This document shows positions 47,965 to 56,249 of a stretch of DNA of 64,000 bases, one piece after another; the stretch's first letter is position 1; each line of letters starts with the position of its first letter. The notes below the pieces were generated by a model, which worked only from the letters and a program-made list of their open reading frames with translations, had not been told where the DNA came from and did no database searches. The translations under genes were made by a program, and so were the position numbers. This stretch comes from Nocardioides phosphati (GTDB lineage: Bacteria; Actinomycetota; Actinomycetes; Propionibacteriales; Nocardioidaceae), in the NCBI RefSeq assembly GCF_014646375.1, contig NZ_BMNI01000003.1, positions 69,668 to 133,667 of the forward strand. The letters are read 5' to 3'.

Positions 47965-47991
47965 ACATGGGTCACGTGACGAGGCCCATGT
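47965..47991. promoter_or_regulatory. Palindromes upstream of the molybdenum operon
   Basis: ACATGGG (47965-47971) and CCCATGT (47985-47991) frame a perfect GTCACGTGAC palindrome (47971-47980). The pair lies 60-90 bases before the large-subunit start and may be an operator for the PucR-type regulator. Confidence 0.45.
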
Positions 47992-48065
47992 GGTCCGACC
48001 ACAAGATCTCTCGGAGCGGCGGGCGGATCGAGCTGCCGCCGCCGTGGCGCCTGGCCCGCGCCTGG

Positions 48066-48446
48066 TCAGCGCGGGGTCGCGGACAGCTCCGGGGTCGTGC
48101 GCGGCGCAGGGACGGCCGGCTCGGTCGCGGGCAGGGCGCAGGTCTGGCCGACCGCGCGGGCGACCTGGCGGGCCACCAGCTCGCCGGTCGCGTCGGGGTG
48201 GCGGTACGTCGCGTCGTACTCCACGCGCTGCCAGCGGCTGCCGCGGTCGACGACGGTGGCCCGCACGACGAGCGTGCCCGCGGCCGCGGGGAGGTCGCGG
48301 AACTGCAGCCGCGGGAAGCCCGCGGAGGCACCGGTCTCGCCGGTGCACTCCACGGCCACGCGCTTGCGCAGCAGCTCGAACGCGCGCAGGACCACGTCGC
48401 GTCGCAGCTCCGCCGGAGCCAGCTTGAGGGTGTCGGTCACGTGCAT
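48066..48446 (-). CDS. Hypothetical protein after gabD
   Basis: This 126-residue protein of unknown function has a charged helical N-terminus, a beta-rich middle (AGTLVVRATVVDRGSRWQRV) and a Pro/Ala-rich tail. There is no signal peptide. The ATG at 48446 lies 5 bases after the dehydrogenase stop with GGAGC upstream, so it is read with the GABA operon. I see no motif that names a reaction. Confidence 0.6.
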   Translation of the reverse strand: MHVTDTLKLAPAELRRDVVLRAFELLRKRVAVECTGETGASAGFPRLQFRDLPAAAGTLVVRATVVDRGSRWQRVEYDATYRHPDATGELVARQVARAVGQTCALPATEPAVPAPRTTPELSATPR

Positions 48447-48451
48447 CGGGA

Positions 48452-49951
48452 TCAGCTCCAGTCGACGGAGAAGTACTGCGTCTCGGTGAACGCGCGGACG
48501 CCCTCGCGGGCCCCCTCGCGGCCGAGGCCGCTCTGCTTGACGCCGCCGAACGGGGCGGCCGGGTCGGAGACGACGCCACGGTTGACGCCGACCATCCCAG
48601 CCTCCACCTTCTCGGCAAGCTGGAGCGCCCACTTGAGGTCACCGGAGTAGATGTACGACGCGAGGCCGAACTCCGTGTCGTTGACCTGGCGGAGCAGCTC
48701 GGCCTCGTCGTTCCAGGTGACGACCGGGGCGACCGGGCCGAACGCCTCGGTGCGGATGATCTGCGCGTCCGCCGGTACGTCGACGAGCAGCGTCGGCGGG
48801 TAGAAGTGGCCCTCGAGCGTGCTGGTGTGGGCGCGGTGGCTGATCCGCGCGCCGCGGGCGACGGCGTCCTCGACCAGCGCGGAGAGGTTGGTGACCGCTT
48901 TGGCGCTGATCAGCGGGCCGATCGCGGTGCCGTCCTCGAAGGCGCTGCCGACGGTGAGCGCCTCGATGGCCGCGCCGAGCTTCTCGGTGAACTCCGCCGC
49001 CACGGACTCGTGGACGTAGAACCGGTTGGCGGCGGTGCAGGCCTGGCCGCCGTTGCGGAACTTCGCGATCATCGCGCCGGCGACAGCAGCGTCGAGGTCG
49101 GCGTCGGCCGCGACGACGAAGGGCGCGTTGCCGCCCAGCTCCATGGAGGAGTTGACGACGCGGTCCGCGGCCTGGCCCAGCAGCAGCCGGCCGATGCCGG
49201 TGGAGCCGGTGAAGGAGACCTTGCGGACCCGGCTGTCGGCGAGCCAGGTGCCGACGACGGCACCGGGGTCGGTGGTGGTGACGACGTTGACGACGCCGGC
49301 CGGGACGCCGGCCTCCTCGAGGATCCGGGCGACCGCGAGCGCGGTCAGCGGGGTCTCGGCGGCGGGCTTCAGCACGACGGTGCAGCCGGCGGCGAGCGCC
49401 GGGCCGATCTTGCGGGTCGCCATCGCGGCCGGGAAGTTCCACGGCGTGACGAGCGCGGCCACACCCACCGGACGGCTGGTGACGATCGTGCGGGTGCCAC
49501 CGGCCGGCGACTCGGCGAAGTCGCCCTCCGGACGCACCGCCTCCTCGGCGAACCAGCGGAAGAACTCCGCCGCGTAGCCGACCTCGGCACGGGCGTCGGC
49601 GAGCGACTTGCCGTTCTCGGCGGCGATCAGCGCGGCGAGCTCCTCGGACCGCTCGACCATCAGCCCGAACGCCGTACGCAGCGCCTCGCCGCGGACCCGC
49701 GGAGGGGTTGCCGCCCAGGCCGGGAACGCCGCCGCAGCCGCGTCAACCGCGGCGGTCGCCTCGGTCGCGCCGCCGTCGGCGAAGGTGGCCAGCTGGTCGC
49801 CGGTCGCCTTGTCGAGGACCTCGAACGTCGCGCCGGACCCGGCCGCCAGGCCGCGGCCGCCGATGTGCTGGCCGTGCTGGGGGTCGAGGCGGGTGATGGT
49901 CGCGTGGACGGACGCCGGCACGAGGCCGGTGCGGGTGGTGGTGATCGTCAT
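48452..49951 (-). CDS. gabD: Succinate-semialdehyde dehydrogenase
   Basis: This 499-residue aldehyde dehydrogenase has the nucleophile Cys in NGGQACTAANR, general base in MELGGNAP, cofactor motif FTGSTGIGR and LVTPWNFPAAMATRKIGPAL, all typical of NAD(P)-dependent succinate-semialdehyde dehydrogenase. It oxidises the product of GabT to succinate. It lies 45 bases after the glutamate dehydrogenase gene in one operon with gabT. Confidence 0.9.
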   Translation of the reverse strand: MTITTTRTGLVPASVHATITRLDPQHGQHIGGRGLAAGSGATFEVLDKATGDQLATFADGGATEATAAVDAAAAAFPAWAATPPRVRGEALRTAFGLMVERSEELAALIAAENGKSLADARAEVGYAAEFFRWFAEEAVRPEGDFAESPAGGTRTIVTSRPVGVAALVTPWNFPAAMATRKIGPALAAGCTVVLKPAAETPLTALAVARILEEAGVPAGVVNVVTTTDPGAVVGTWLADSRVRKVSFTGSTGIGRLLLGQAADRVVNSSMELGGNAPFVVAADADLDAAVAGAMIAKFRNGGQACTAANRFYVHESVAAEFTEKLGAAIEALTVGSAFEDGTAIGPLISAKAVTNLSALVEDAVARGARISHRAHTSTLEGHFYPPTLLVDVPADAQIIRTEAFGPVAPVVTWNDEAELLRQVNDTEFGLASYIYSGDLKWALQLAEKVEAGMVGVNRGVVSDPAAPFGGVKQSGLGREGAREGVRAFTETQYFSVDWS

Positions 49952-49996
49952 CGGGGAGTCCTTCAGGCGTGGGGAGAGCGGGGTGGGGTCAGACCG

Positions 49997-51286
49997 TCAC
50001 GGGTAGAGGCCGCGCAGCAGGTGCGCCTGGGCGACCCGCTCGACGGCGAGGACGGTGGCGGCGTCGCGCAGCGCGAGGCCGCGCTGGCGGGCGGCGGTGT
50101 TGACGTCGCGCCAGGCGATGTCCATGCGGGCGGCGAGGCGGGACTCCACCTCGTCGGCCGACCACCAGAACGCCTGCGAGCTCTGCACCCACTCGAAGTA
50201 GGAGACGACCACGCCGCCGGCGTTGGCGAGGATGTCGGGGGCGACGAGGATGTCGTTGCGGCGGAAGACCTCGTCGGCCTCGGGCGTCGTCGGACCGTTG
50301 GCGCCCTCGACGATGGCCTTCGCCTTCACGCGCTCGGCGTTGCCGGCGTTGAGCACGCCCTCGACCGCGGCGGGGACCAGCAGGTCCACGTCGAGCTCGA
50401 GCAGTGCGGAGCCGTCGAGCACGTCGGAGCCGGTGAAGCCGACGACCGAGCCGGTCGCGTCGACGTGCGCCTCGAGCGCAGGTACGTCGAGGCCGCGCTC
50501 GTCGGCGATCGCGCCGTACTGGTCGGAGACCGCGACGACCTTCATGCCGGCCTCGGCGAGGAAGCGGGCGGTGTAGCGGCCGACCTTGCCGAAGCCCTGG
50601 ACGGCCGCGGTGGCGCCGTGGACGGTGATGCCGCGGTCGGCGAGTGCCGCGAAGGCGACGTGGGCGACGCCGCGCGAGGTGGCGGTGGCGCGGCCGAGGG
50701 ATCCGCCGAGGCTGATCGGCTTGCCGGTCGTGACGCCGAGGACGGTGTGGCCCTGCTGGACGGAGTAGGTGTCCATCATCCAGGCCATGGTGTTCTCGTC
50801 GGTGCCGATGTCGGGCGCGGGGATGTCGCGCTCGGGGCCGATCAGCGGGCTGATCTCGGAGGTGTAGCGGCGGGTCACGCGCTCGAGCTCGGCCTGCGAG
50901 TGCTCCCGCGGGTCGATGCGTACGCCGCCCTTCGCGCCGCCGTAGGGCACGTCGAGGAGGGCGCACTTCCAGGTCATCCACATCGCCAGCGCGCGCACCT
51001 CGTCGAGGGTCACGTCGGGCGAGTAGCGCAGGCCGCCCTTGGCCGGGCCGCGGGAGAAGTTGTGCTGCACCCGGTGGCCGACGAGGACCTCGTGCGTGCC
51101 GTCGTCGCGGCGCAGCGGGATGGAGACGGTGACCTCGCGGCGCGGGGTCGCGAGCATCTCGTAGACGCCCCGGTCATAGCCGAGGACGTCGGTGGCAGTG
51201 CGGAGCTGCGAGCGCGCGTCGGCGAGGACGGAGGCGCCGGGAGCGATGGTGCTCTGCGGGGCAGGAGCGTCGGCGACGGCGGTCAC
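49997..51286 (-). CDS. Glutamate dehydrogenase family protein
   Basis: This 429-residue Glu/Leu/Phe/Val dehydrogenase has the substrate Lys residues in GPAKGGLRYSP and MTWKCALLDVPYGGAKGG, and the Rossmann motif AVQGFGKVGRYTA. It releases ammonia from glutamate and restores 2-oxoglutarate, the amino acceptor GabT needs. The GTG at 51286 overlaps the gabT stop (GTGA), which supports a coupled role. Confidence 0.93.
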   Translation of the reverse strand: MTAVADAPAPQSTIAPGASVLADARSQLRTATDVLGYDRGVYEMLATPRREVTVSIPLRRDDGTHEVLVGHRVQHNFSRGPAKGGLRYSPDVTLDEVRALAMWMTWKCALLDVPYGGAKGGVRIDPREHSQAELERVTRRYTSEISPLIGPERDIPAPDIGTDENTMAWMMDTYSVQQGHTVLGVTTGKPISLGGSLGRATATSRGVAHVAFAALADRGITVHGATAAVQGFGKVGRYTARFLAEAGMKVVAVSDQYGAIADERGLDVPALEAHVDATGSVVGFTGSDVLDGSALLELDVDLLVPAAVEGVLNAGNAERVKAKAIVEGANGPTTPEADEVFRRNDILVAPDILANAGGVVVSYFEWVQSSQAFWWSADEVESRLAARMDIAWRDVNTAARQRGLALRDAATVLAVERVAQAHLLRGLYP

Positions 51287-52656
51287 TTGGTGACCTCGAA
51301 GACCTCGTCGAGGACGTCGCACGCGTCGGTGAGCAGGGCGTCGGAGATGGAGAGCGGCGGCAGGAAGCGGAGCACGTTGCCGTACGTGCCACAGGTCAGC
51401 ACGACGACGCCGCGCTCGTGGGCGGCAGCGGCGACCCGCTTGGTCAGGTCGGCGTCGGGCTCGGTGGTGCCGGCCCTGACCAGCTCGACCGCGATCATCG
51501 CGCCACGGCCGCGCACGTCGCCGATGCGGCCGTCGCGCTCCTGGAGGTCGAGGAGGCGCTGCGTCATCAGCGCGCCGATCTTCGCGGCACGGTCGACGAG
51601 GCCGTCGGCCTCGATCGTCTCGAGGACAGCGAGGGCGGCGGCGCAGGCGAGCGGGTTGCCGCCGTACGTGCCGCCGAGGCCGCCGACGTGGGCGGAGTCC
51701 ATGATCTCGGCGCGGCCGGTGACCGCGGAGAGGGGGAGGCCGCCGGCGATGCCCTTGGCGGTGACGATCAGGTCCGGGACGACGTCGTCGTGCTCGACGG
51801 CGAACATCGCGCCGGTGCGGGCGAAGCCGGTCTGCACCTCGTCGGCGACGAAGACGACGTTGTTGGCCGTGCACCACTCGGTGAGCGCGCGGAGGAAGCC
51901 GTCGGCGGGGACGATGAAGCCGCCCTCGCCCTGGATCGGCTCGATGACGATCGCGGCGAGGTTCTGCGCGCCGACCTGCTTGTCGATCTGGTCGATCGCG
52001 CGGGCGGCCGCAGCGGCACCGTCCATCTGGTCGTCGCGGAAGGGGTAGGACAGCGGCGCGCGGTAGACGTCGGAGGCGAAGGGGCCGAAGCCGTCCTTGT
52101 ACGGCATGTTCTTCGCCGTCATCGCCATCGTCAGGTTGGTGCGGCCGTGGTACGCGTGGTCGAAGACGACGACGCCGGTCTTGCCGGTGTACTTGCGGGC
52201 GATCTTGACCGCGTTCTCGACGGCCTCGGAGCCGGAGTTGAAGAGCGCGGTGCGCTTCTCGTGGTCACCCGGGGTGATCCGGTTGAGCGCCTCGGCGACC
52301 TCGACGTAGCCGGCGTACGGCGTGACCATGAAGCAGGTGTGCGTGAACGCCGCGACCTGGTCCTGCACGGCCTGGACGACGCGGGGGGCGCTGTTGCCGA
52401 CGGTGGTGACCGCGATGCCGGAGCCGAGGTCGATGAGCGAGTTGCCGTCGACGTCGACGAGGACGCCGCCGCCGGCCGCGGTGATGTAGACGGGGAGCGT
52501 CGTGCCGACGCCACCGGCGACCGCGGCCGTCTTGCGGGCCTGCAGCTCCTGCGACTTCGGGCCTGGGATCGCGGTGACGAGGCGGCGCTCCTGGGGCAGG
52601 GTGGGCCCGCCGGTGGTGGCCTCGATCGGGGTGGCCTCGGTGGTGTTCGTGGTCAT
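51283..52656 (-). CDS. gabT: 4-aminobutyrate aminotransferase
   Basis: This 457-residue fold-type I PLP aminotransferase has FNSGSEAVENAVKIARKYTG, VIEPIQGEGG, FVADEVQTGFARTG and the Schiff-base Lys in VTAKGIAGGLPLSA. It moves the amino group of GABA to 2-oxoglutarate, giving succinate semialdehyde. The ATG at 52656 has GGAGG five bases upstream. The divergent PucR regulator and the gabD gene support the assignment over other class III aminotransferases. Confidence 0.93.
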   Translation of the reverse strand: MTTNTTEATPIEATTGGPTLPQERRLVTAIPGPKSQELQARKTAAVAGGVGTTLPVYITAAGGGVLVDVDGNSLIDLGSGIAVTTVGNSAPRVVQAVQDQVAAFTHTCFMVTPYAGYVEVAEALNRITPGDHEKRTALFNSGSEAVENAVKIARKYTGKTGVVVFDHAYHGRTNLTMAMTAKNMPYKDGFGPFASDVYRAPLSYPFRDDQMDGAAAAARAIDQIDKQVGAQNLAAIVIEPIQGEGGFIVPADGFLRALTEWCTANNVVFVADEVQTGFARTGAMFAVEHDDVVPDLIVTAKGIAGGLPLSAVTGRAEIMDSAHVGGLGGTYGGNPLACAAALAVLETIEADGLVDRAAKIGALMTQRLLDLQERDGRIGDVRGRGAMIAVELVRAGTTEPDADLTKRVAAAAHERGVVVLTCGTYGNVLRFLPPLSISDALLTDACDVLDEVFEVTK

Positions 52657-52732
52657 GGCGTCCTCCGCACGACGATGTCTGGGTACCCCTCGACGGTAGG
52701 GCTGTCGGGGGGTTGGACGGCATGCCTGTTCG

Positions 52733-52758
52733 GCACAATCTCGTACCCGAGACTGTGC
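52733..52758. promoter_or_regulatory. 26-bp palindrome between gabT and the PucR regulator gene
   Basis: GCACAATCTCG (52733-52743) and CGAGACTGTGC (52748-52758) are complementary with one mismatch around four bases. It is 12 bases before the regulator start and 76 bases before gabT, so a bound GabR-like protein could control both. Confidence 0.7.
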
Positions 52759-52770
52759 GAAACTGACACC

Positions 52771-54252
52771 ATGGCCACGCTTGCCCAGCTCCTCGACGAC
52801 GCCGCCCTCGGCCTGGTCCCGGTCGTCGACCTCCACCGCGACCAGACGGTCCGCTGGGTGGCGACCAGCGAGCTCGTCGACCCCTCGCCGTTCCTCGAGG
52901 GTGGGGAGGTCCTGCTGACCACCGGCCTCGAGACCGCGGGGTGGGTCCAGGAGTGGGACGACTACGTCCGCCGGCTCGCCGCGGTCGGCCTGGTCGCGAT
53001 CGGGCTGTCCCGCGTGATCGTCTACGACGCTGCGCCGCCGGCGCTCGTCGACGCCTGCCGCGAGCACGGGATCGCGCTCTTCGAGGTACCCCACGAGACC
53101 CGCTTCGTCGCGGTCAGCCGGGCGCTCGCCGCCCACCTCCAGCAGGAGGAGGACGCCGCCACGCGGTCGGCGCTCGAGGCGCAGCGCGCGCTCACGCAGG
53201 CTGCGCTCCAGGACGACCCGGGGGCCGTCGTCGAGGAGCTCGCCGGTGCCGGTGGCATGGCCGCGATCGTCGGGGCGCGCGGTGGTCTCGTCCTCGGCCC
53301 GTACGGCGTCCGCCCCGAGCTGCTCGACCTCGCGCTCGTCGACGACGCGGTTGCGCGGATGCGGCCGCAGGGGCTGCGGGCGGCCGCGAGCCTCTCGTCG
53401 CCGGGCGGCACGCTGCTGGTCCAGCCGATCGGCGTGAAGGGCAGGCCGTCGCAGTACCTCGTGGCCGGCTTCGCGGGCAAGGTCACCGAGACCGAGCGCA
53501 GCACCGTCGCCACCGCGGTCGCCCTGCTCGGCCTCGCCGAGCAGCGCCGCCGCGCGAGCCGCGAGGCCGACCGCCGGCTGCGGACCCGTGCCGTCGAGCT
53601 CCTGGCTGCGGGCGACCTGCGCACGGCGGCGGTCCTGCTCGGTGCGGGATCCGGCCCGCGACCGCGGCTGCCGCGGGTCGCCGTCGCGCTGCGCTGCCGC
53701 GGCACGGCACCCCGCCTGGAGGACGGGCTCGAGCTGCTCGAGGCGGTGCCGCTGCTGGCCGGGCTCGCGTCGGTCGACGGCACCACCGAGCTGGTGGGCA
53801 TCGCCCGCGCGTCGGAGGCTGCGTCCCTCGCCGAGCGCCTGGCGACCGCGGGGCTGCGCGTCGGCATCGGTGAGGCGGGCAGCCCCGAGGCGCTCGCCAC
53901 CAGCCACGTCACCGCGGGTCAGGCGCTCGCGCTCACGTCGTCGTCGGTGCCCGTGGTCGCCTGGTCGGAGCGGGTCCGCGGCGGGGTGGTCTCGCTGCTC
54001 GACGGCGGCCGCGCCGAGGCCTTCGCCGCCTCGTGGCTCGCGCCGCTCGGTGAGGACGAGGTGCTGCTCGAGACGCTCGACGCCTTCCTGCGCCACCACG
54101 GCTCGCTGCTCAAGGTCGCCGACGAGCTGGGCATCCACCGCAACACGGTCCGGCACCGCGTCGAGCGGATCGAGGCGCTGCTCCGGCGCTCGCTGGCCGA
54201 CCCGCAGGTGCGTGTCGACGCCTGGGTGGCCCTGCGGTCCCGGGCCGGCTGA
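52771..54252 (+). CDS. PucR-family regulator of GABA catabolism (GabR-like)
   Basis: This 493-residue protein has the N-terminal PucR domain (LVPVVDLHRDQTVRWVATSEL, GEVLLTTGL), a GAF/GGDEF-like middle and the C-terminal helix-turn-helix KVADELGIHRNTVRHRVERIE. In Corynebacterium glutamicum a PucR-type GabR activates gabTDP in response to GABA; the same layout here supports that role. It starts at ATG 52771. Confidence 0.88.
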   Translation: MATLAQLLDDAALGLVPVVDLHRDQTVRWVATSELVDPSPFLEGGEVLLTTGLETAGWVQEWDDYVRRLAAVGLVAIGLSRVIVYDAAPPALVDACREHGIALFEVPHETRFVAVSRALAAHLQQEEDAATRSALEAQRALTQAALQDDPGAVVEELAGAGGMAAIVGARGGLVLGPYGVRPELLDLALVDDAVARMRPQGLRAAASLSSPGGTLLVQPIGVKGRPSQYLVAGFAGKVTETERSTVATAVALLGLAEQRRRASREADRRLRTRAVELLAAGDLRTAAVLLGAGSGPRPRLPRVAVALRCRGTAPRLEDGLELLEAVPLLAGLASVDGTTELVGIARASEAASLAERLATAGLRVGIGEAGSPEALATSHVTAGQALALTSSSVPVVAWSERVRGGVVSLLDGGRAEAFAASWLAPLGEDEVLLETLDAFLRHHGSLLKVADELGIHRNTVRHRVERIEALLRRSLADPQVRVDAWVALRSRAG

Positions 54253-54289
54253 GCCGCCAGGCGCAGGGCGCGCCGTCGACCGCGACGCC

Positions 54290-54685
54290 TTAGAGCTCCA
54301 CGCCGTCGAGCTTCACGCCGTCGAGCACCGCGGCGTCGGCGCGGTCCTGGGCCGCGAGGATCTCGGGGACGTGCGCCTCGGCCCAGACGCGCACGGCCGT
54401 CAGCGGCTCGAGCAGTGACCGGCCGAGTCCGGTCAGCGCGTAGTCGACCCCCGGCGGGACCGTGTCGAGGTCGCGGCGGGTGACCAGCCCGTCGTACTCG
54501 AGGGCGCGGAGGGTCTCGGTGAGCACCTTCGGCGTGATGCCCTCGATGTGGCGCTTGAGCTCGGTGAAGCGGCGGGGCCCGTCGGCGAGCGCGGTCACGA
54601 CGAAGACCGTCCAGCGCGCGCCGATCCGGTGCAGCACCGTGCGGCTCGGGCAGGTCGCCGCCATCACGTCGTACGCCGTGGTCAC
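54290..54685 (-). CDS. HxlR-family regulator
   Basis: This 131-residue winged-helix protein has CPSRTVLHRIGARWTVFVVT, RRFTELKRHIEGITPKVLTE and the wing LVTRRDLDTVPPGVDYALT, all of the HxlR family. GGGAGG lies four bases before the GTG at 54685. It diverges from the short-chain dehydrogenase gene, a common regulator-target pair in electrophile or quinone response. The tail holds a repeated KLDGVEL-like stretch. Confidence 0.92.
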   Translation of the reverse strand: MTTAYDVMAATCPSRTVLHRIGARWTVFVVTALADGPRRFTELKRHIEGITPKVLTETLRALEYDGLVTRRDLDTVPPGVDYALTGLGRSLLEPLTAVRVWAEAHVPEILAAQDRADAAVLDGVKLDGVEL

Positions 54686-54768
54686 GGTGCCTCCCGGTTT
54701 CGTTGAGGTGATCGGTATCAAAACCATACCGTCGTCTCGTCAGCGAAGCACACGGAAGGAAGTCAGTC

Positions 54769-55535
54769 ATGAAGCAGCTCGAAGGCCAGCGGGTCCTGGT
54801 GGTCGGCGGAGGACGCAACCTCGGCGCAGCGATCGCCCGGGCAGCAGCCGAGGCCGGCGCGGAGGTCGTCGTCGGAGCCCGCGACGTACGTCGTGCGCAG
54901 GACGTCGCGGCCGGGCTCCCCGGCGCCGCGACGTACGTCGTGCGCAGGACGTCGCGGCCGGGCTCCCCGGCGCCGCGACCGGCGTGCGCATCGACGTCGC
55001 GGACGAGGAGTCGATCCGCGTGGCCGTGGCGGCGGTCGGCCGGATCGACCACGTCGTCGTGACCGCCTCGGCTCCGCACAACGTGCCCGTGACCGAGGTC
55101 GAGCGTGACGGCATCGTCGCCGCATTCGACGCCAAGGTGATCGGACCGCTGCTGCTGGCGAAGCACTTTGCGCCCCTGCTGCCGCCCACGGGCTCGATCA
55201 CGCTCTTCTCCGGGGTGGTCGCGGGGAAGCCGGCTCCGGGCAAGGTCGTCATGGGCGTGGCCAACGGTGCCGCCTCGTTCCTGGCCAGCCACCTCGCTCG
55301 CGAGCTGGCTCCCGTCCGGGTCAATGCCGTGTCGCCCGGCATCGTCGACTCCGGTGCCTGGGACGGCCTGGAAGCCCAGGCGCGCGCCGGGCTCTTCGCG
55401 GGCGCGTCCGCGGGCACCCTGGCGGGCCGGGTCGGGACGCCCGACGACGTCGTCGCGACGGTGCTGTGGCTGCTCGGGAGCGGGTTCGTGTCGGGCGAGA
55501 CGATCCGCGTGTCGGGCGGCGCCGAGCACCGCTAG
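54769..55535 (+). pseudogene. Short-chain dehydrogenase broken by a 47-bp tandem duplication
   Basis: The frame from ATG 54769 begins a normal SDR (VLVVGGGRNLGAAIARAAAEAG, the NAD-binding Rossmann loop) and runs to AAGLPGAA, then shifts. The remaining enzyme is found in a second frame and has DHVVVTASAP, an atypical region in place of YxxxK, and the ending ETIRVSGGAEHR. Removing one copy of the 47-bp repeat (54881-54974) restores a single 239-residue frame, so the gene was recently intact. The divergent HxlR regulator is intact. Confidence 0.88.
54881..54974. repeat. Exact 47-bp tandem duplication in the SDR gene
   Basis: Bases 54881-54927 and 54928-54974 are identical, head to tail. The unit length is not a multiple of three, so it shifts the reading frame. 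Slippage or recombination could remove one copy. Confidence 0.95.
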
Positions 55536-55551
55536 GTCGCGGGTCAGCGGG

Positions 55552-55580
55552 CCCGAGTCGGGAAGCCGCAGGGACTCGGG
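55552..55580. terminator. Hairpin after the SDR gene
   Basis: CCCGAGTC (55552-55559) pairs with GACTCGGG (55573-55580) around 13 bases. It lies 17 bases after the SDR stop. The rest of the gap to 55719 holds GC-rich inverted repeats but no gene. Confidence 0.5.
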
Positions 55581-55719
55581 TTGCTGGGGTGCACCGGCAC
55601 CGGGACGGCCCCAGCCCCGGCACCGTTGCCGGGGGAGCCCCTTCCGGGTCATGACATGCCCGTGCCCCGCGCGAAGACTGAGGTCCCGGGAGGCCCGCTC
55701 CCGAGAAAGGTCATCTCCC

Positions 55720-56136
55720 ATGTCCAGGATCCTCAGGCTCATCCCCGCGTGCGCAGCGCTCCTCGTCGCGGCGTTCGTCTCCCCTCCGGCGTACGCCGGC
55801 AGTCCGCACTTCATCACCAGTGCCTTCGTCGTCACCGTCTCCGGCAGCACTCTCACCGTCTCCGGCAAGGAGGCCGGCCTGGGCGACGAGACCCAGGTCC
55901 ACATCGAGGTCACCGCCACGGCCTCGTGCATCAACCCCGGCGACCACCACCCCAAGGCCGCCAACAAGGCATCGGTCACGGCCGCCGGTGACTTCCCCGT
56001 CCAGAACGGCAAGGCCACCTTCGAGCTGAGCGCCACTGCCGCGTTCCAGCCCGACTGCGCGCCGCCGATGACGGTCGTCTTCAGTCCGATCACGGTCACG
56101 GACACGGAGCACGACGTCAGCGTCACCCTGCGGTGA
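55720..56136 (+). CDS. Small secreted protein with a calycin-like beta pattern
   Basis: This 138-residue protein has an N-terminal signal peptide (SRILRLIPACAALLVAAFVS, cleavage after PPAYA) and a mature part beginning GSPHFITSAFVV. The body alternates short beta strands with SGKEAGLGD and ATASCINPGDHHPKAAN and has two Cys that could form a disulfide. Similar secreted proteins with an N-terminal PHF and KEAGL occur in streptomycetes (from memory); function unknown. A strong hairpin follows. Confidence 0.75.
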   Translation: MSRILRLIPACAALLVAAFVSPPAYAGSPHFITSAFVVTVSGSTLTVSGKEAGLGDETQVHIEVTATASCINPGDHHPKAANKASVTAAGDFPVQNGKATFELSATAAFQPDCAPPMTVVFSPITVTDTEHDVSVTLR

Positions 56137-56145
56137 CGTCCGGCG

Positions 56146-56180
56146 CCAGGGCGCATCACGAGCTCGTGGTGCGCCCCTGG
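56146..56180. terminator. Strong hairpin after the secreted protein gene
   Basis: CCAGGGCGCATCACGAG pairs with CTCGTGGTGCGCCCCTGG with one mismatch and a one-base bulge, giving a nearly continuous stem starting ten bases after the stop codon. Confidence 0.8.
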
Positions 56181-56228
56181 GCTGTGCGGACGACGGGCTG
56201 TGCGGACGACGGGCTGTGCGGACGACGG
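56181..56228. repeat. Three tandem 16-bp repeats
   Basis: GCTGTGCGGACGACGG occurs three times without gaps at 56181, 56197 and 56213. It lies in the convergent gap between the secreted protein and the acetyltransferase. Confidence 0.92.
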
Positions 56229-56249
56229 GGCGCTCAGGTCTCGGGGGCG

